Source: Candidatus Gastranaerophilales bacterium
Lineage (GTDB): Bacteria > Cyanobacteriota > Vampirovibrionia > Gastranaerophilales > Gastranaerophilaceae
DNA: 64,000 nucleotides
Direction of reading: 5' to 3'
Assembly (NCBI GenBank): GCA_944322615.1
Contig: CALUPH010000001.1
Span: 174,345-238,344 of the forward strand
The notes beneath the pieces were generated by a model. The model did not search any database and was not told where the DNA came from. It worked only from the letters and a program-made list of their open reading frames with translations. Below are positions 61,884 through 64,000 of this stretch, one piece after another. The stretch's first letter is position 1; each line of letters starts with the position of its first letter. The position numbers were made by a program, and so were the translations under genes.

Positions 61884-62507
61884 ATGGAAATGCGCAAAGA
61901 AGAAATCATTGAAATTGGTAAAAGATTATATTTAAAAAATCTGACAGTTGCAACATCAGGAAATATAAGTATCAAAACAGATAAAGGTATATATATTACA
62001 GCTTCAGGGAGTTCTTTAGGCTCTCTGAAAAAAGAAGATATTGTATTGACTGATTTAGAAGGTAATGAGATATCCCAAGGGAAAGCCTCATCAGAGAAAA
62101 AATTGCATGTTGCAATTTATAAATTGCGACCTGAAATAAATGCAATAATCCATACTCATCCGGTATATTTAACCTCTTTTGCGGCATGTCATAAATCATT
62201 AAAAGAACCTATAATGTCTGAAAATATATTATATTTCGAAGATATTCCCGTTGCTAAATATGCAATGCCATCCTCAGATGAACTTGTAAAGAACACTATA
62301 AAACATTTAAAGAAAAGAGATGTTGTTATGATGGCAAACCATGGAGCAATCGCAATTGCATCGAGCTTAGAAGATGCTTTTGCTAAAATAGAAACTGCTG
62401 AATATTATGCACAAGTTACATTGAATACTCATATAATAGGTAAGCCTAAATATTTAAGCGATGAAGATATAAGTGATTTATTAAAATTAAAACATTCAAG
62501 AAGATAG
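61884..62507 (+). CDS. Class II aldolase/adducin family protein (FucA-like)
   Basis: Zinc aldolase of 207 residues. The motif SSEKKLHVAIYKLRPEINAIIHTHPVYLTSFAA holds the catalytic Glu (in SEKK) and two zinc His ligands (HTH); the third is in MANHGAIAIA. TSGNISIKTDKGIYITASG near the N-terminus is the phosphate-binding region. Fuculose-phosphate, ribulose-phosphate or methylthioribulose-phosphate are possible substrates; the surroundings do not decide. A weak AAGGTAGCAGC site lies 11 nt before the ATG. Confidence 0.85.
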   Translation: MEMRKEEIIEIGKRLYLKNLTVATSGNISIKTDKGIYITASGSSLGSLKKEDIVLTDLEGNEISQGKASSEKKLHVAIYKLRPEINAIIHTHPVYLTSFAACHKSLKEPIMSENILYFEDIPVAKYAMPSSDELVKNTIKHLKKRDVVMMANHGAIAIASSLEDAFAKIETAEYYAQVTLNTHIIGKPKYLSDEDISDLLKLKHSRR

Positions 62508-62517
62508 TCTTTGGATA

Positions 62518-63447
62518 TTATTTTTTTAAAGCTGATCCTTGATATGAATTACGTTCTTCGAGAAGTTTATCAATTTTATTTAATACAACGAATTTTTTGC
62601 TCAACCACGCAGGTGCTAACATATTAGGTTTTAAACCGTTTCCGGCAAGCCTGTGTATAGTAACTTCAGGCGGCAATAATTCCAAAAAATCACAAACGGT
62701 TTCAACATATTCATCCTCTTCCATCATTGGGATTTTGCCTTGGTAATATAATTTAGTGAGTCTTGTGTTATTTAAAACGCAAAGCAGATGAATTTTAACT
62801 CCGTTAATACCTAAATCGCCTAAAACTTTTGCAGTTTGCAACATATCTTTTTTTGTTTCTGTTGGTAATCCCAAAATTACATGGGCACAGACGTTAATAT
62901 TTCTTTTTTGAGTTTCTTTTAGAGCATGACAAAAAGTTTCAAACGAATGTCCTCTGTTAATGAATTTAAGTGAGCGTTCATGAATACTTTGTAGACCATA
63001 CTCAAGCCAAATATAGTGATTTTTAGTGTAACCTGCAATTAAATCAAGCTTTTCATCATCAACACAATCAGGTCTAGTACCGATAGACATACCTATAACA
63101 TCTTCATGAGACAGTGCTGAATTATAGATTTTTTCAAGTTCTTTAACCGGTTTATAAGTATTTGAGTATGCCTGAAAGTAAGCCAGAAACTTTTTAGCTT
63201 TATATTTCTCTATAGATAATGCAATACCTAAGTCTAATTGTTCTTTGATAGAAATATTGTTAGGATAGAGCTGAGAAAAACTCCCGCCGTTATCGCAGAA
63301 AATACAACCCTCATTTGAGATGGTACCATCTCTATTGGGGCATGTAAAACCGGCATCTAATGTAACCTTATATACTTTAACTCCGTAAAGGTTTCTAAGA
63401 TGATCGCTAAAGCGATTATATCTAATATTAGTATTATACAAAAACAT
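62518..63447 (-). CDS. YhcC-like radical SAM protein (TIGR01212 type)
   Basis: A 309-residue radical SAM protein. The cluster motif is the family's long form, CPNRDGTISNEGCIFCDNGG (near 32-50), rather than CxxxCxxC. Further family motifs are YFQAYSNTYKP, GTRPDCV, WLEYGLQSIHERSLKFINRGH and GLPTETKKDM. Its reaction is not established in general; roles in tRNA or cofactor modification are suggested for relatives. The ATG overlaps the stop of the upstream Zn-ribbon gene by one base (TAATG). Confidence 0.88.
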   Translation of the reverse strand: MFLYNTNIRYNRFSDHLRNLYGVKVYKVTLDAGFTCPNRDGTISNEGCIFCDNGGSFSQLYPNNISIKEQLDLGIALSIEKYKAKKFLAYFQAYSNTYKPVKELEKIYNSALSHEDVIGMSIGTRPDCVDDEKLDLIAGYTKNHYIWLEYGLQSIHERSLKFINRGHSFETFCHALKETQKRNINVCAHVILGLPTETKKDMLQTAKVLGDLGINGVKIHLLCVLNNTRLTKLYYQGKIPMMEEDEYVETVCDFLELLPPEVTIHRLAGNGLKPNMLAPAWLSKKFVVLNKIDKLLEERNSYQGSALKK

Positions 63448-63611
63448 TATTCTTGTTTATCATCAATAGCAGGGTAAACATAATGTTCACCACAATTAGG
63501 ACAAACAACTTCTTGTTGTTTACCATTTTCCAAAACAGCAACTTCAAAAAGGCATTTACATCCTGATTGAACACATCTTATTGCCCAAGTTGGTCTAACA
63601 ATTCTTGCCAT
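63447..63611 (-). CDS. Small zinc-ribbon protein (54 residues)
   Basis: A short open frame starts MARIVRPTWAIRC and carries CVQSGCKC and CPNCGEHY, two cysteine knuckles of a zinc ribbon. It ends AIDDKQE, overlapping the start of the radical SAM gene by one base. TAGAGGAATATATC is its ribosome site. The coupling suggests that it assists the radical SAM enzyme or belongs to the same process. No named family is recognised. Confidence 0.72.
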   Translation of the reverse strand: MARIVRPTWAIRCVQSGCKCLFEVAVLENGKQQEVVCPNCGEHYVYPAIDDKQE

Positions 63612-63771
63612 GATATATTCCTCTAAAAAATGACTTTAAAATATAGTATTATATTTTTCTGATAATAGCAAATCATTAATTTTTATAAAGAATAAGATAG
63701 GTTAAAAAGCAGTAATTATAAGGGTTGAGAATAATATAAACAAAAAAGTCAAAAAAAATTAAAAATAAGTA

Positions 63772-63800
63772 TTGAAATTATTTTTTTTTTGTTTTATATT
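63772..63800 (+). promoter_or_regulatory. Promoter of an unannotated plus-strand RNA
   Basis: TTGAAA (63772-63777) and TATATT (63795-63800) are 17 bp apart. Directly downstream, GTGG/CCAC and GTCT/AGAC can pair, and a terminator-like hairpin follows at 63878-63894. Confidence 0.4.
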
Positions 63801-63900
63801 GTCTAAGTGGCTAATAACCACGAAGTCAAGACTGAGATGGAATGAAATTTTCTTTTTGATTTAGAATTGACTTGTAGAACACCAATCGGGTGTTTTAAAA
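63801..63900 (+). ncRNA. Possible small RNA of about 90 nt
   Basis: The segment between the promoter at 63772-63800 and the hairpin AACACC-AATCG-GGTGTT (63878-63894, followed by TT) has no open frame and has internal pairings near its 5' end. No RNA family is recognised, and the terminator's T-tract is short, so this may also be the first part of a longer leader. Confidence 0.3.
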
Positions 63901-63941
63901 CTGACAAACTAACCCTCAAATAAAAAAAATAAAAAATAAGT

Positions 63942-63969
63942 TGACAAAGTAGATTGAGGTGATAGGATG
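63942..63969 (+). promoter_or_regulatory. Second promoter at the window end
   Basis: A consensus TTGACA followed by a 16-bp spacer and TAGGAT. The transcript would start near 63976 and run out of the window with a small hairpin near its start. Confidence 0.4.
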
Positions 63970-64000
63970 GAAGATGTCGCTGAGAGGCGATGAGTGAAAG

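Larger units (their letters stand above)
63612..64000 (+). other. Gene-free window end: promoters and possible structured RNA
   Basis: This 389-bp stretch is AT-rich. It has a TTGAAA/TATATT promoter with a 17-bp spacer (63772-63800), a hairpin-terminator (63878-63894) about 90 nt downstream, and a second promoter TTGACA/TAGGAT with a 16-bp spacer (63942-63969). The last 30 bases contain TCGC-TGAGAG-GCGA, a small hairpin. A minus-strand promoter for the Zn-ribbon gene is probably at its left end (TATAAT near 63645). No open frame of note is present. Tandem promoters suggest that a ribosomal RNA operon, a structured leader or another RNA starts just beyond the window. Confidence 0.4.

Noticed and set aside
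63970..64000. TPP riboswitch suggested by CTGAGAG near the end
   Set aside because: Only the six-base motif matches; the second THI-box arm cannot be seen before the window ends.

Overview
The window is an AT-rich (roughly 70% A+T), densely coded bacterial chromosome segment. It carries almost entirely housekeeping genes, and I saw no insertion sequence, integrase, CRISPR array, tRNA or rRNA gene. Several features suggest a non-photosynthetic relative of Cyanobacteria such as the gut Gastranaerophilales (Melainabacteria/Vampirovibrionia). These are type IV pilus genes, a murein cluster, SMC-ScpAB, a Zn-type S14, cyanobacterial-style GAF and kinase proteins, and several lineage-restricted hypothetical proteins. 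The assignment is an inference from gene content and protein style; a low-GC Firmicute-like lineage is the main alternative.

Layout. 0-1.1 kb: pilT (minus). 1.2-7.7 kb: smc-scpA-scpB and a membrane-anchored TPR/matrixin-like protease (plus). 7.7-13.1 kb: mutS, a GT39-like membrane glycosyltransferase and rimO (minus). 13.2-19.5 kb: a membrane-anchored hypothetical, ribD, a small hypothetical, a GAF-GGDEF diguanylate cyclase, coaD, a coiled-coil protein and dnaB (plus). 19.5-26.6 kb: the murein cluster murF-mraY-murD-ftsW-murG-folC (minus). 26.7-31.2 kb: an NapH-like ferredoxin protein, a YkgJ-like cysteine protein, a group 2 sigma factor, a degenerate histidine kinase and a UgpC/MalK-type ABC ATPase (plus). 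31.2-32.6 kb: ybaB-recR and two small proteins (minus). 32.7-35.3 kb: a HEAT-like protein and an ABC exporter (plus). 35.3-42.2 kb, minus strand: an S4 RNA-binding protein, a giant pilin-like fibre protein, a DUF721 protein, two TMPK-like kinases, tyrA and a glycine-zipper hypothetical. 42.5-50.3 kb: a secreted protein, a hybrid kinase with its response regulator, a degenerate PilB-like ATPase and a Ski2-like helicase (plus). 50.4-59.0 kb: the S10/spc ribosomal protein cluster from rpsJ to rplR (plus). 59.0-64.0 kb: recF (minus), a membrane kelch-like protein and a class II aldolase (plus), a YhcC-like radical SAM protein with a small Zn-ribbon protein (minus), and a promoter-rich end that probably leads into an RNA or a structured leader just outside the window.

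The most interesting signals are these. (1) A 771-residue protein joins a type IV prepilin N-terminus to a head-fibre beta-roll and a C-terminal endosialidase-type (S74) self-cleaving chaperone. (2) At least six genes (mutS, recF, a DUF721 gene, an S4-domain gene, a diguanylate cyclase gene and a HEAT-like gene) have a -10 box ending 6-7 nt before the start codon and no Shine-Dalgarno, which is the signature of leaderless mRNAs. (3) Two proteins are degenerate copies of signalling or pilus enzymes: a histidine kinase with Asn in place of the phospho-accepting His, and a PilB-like ATPase. (4) The ribosomal operon is segmented by internal terminators, carries a hairpin just before several Shine-Dalgarno sequences, and stops after rplR. 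(5) Several intergenic regions contain terminators facing away from any gene, pointing to unannotated small RNAs.
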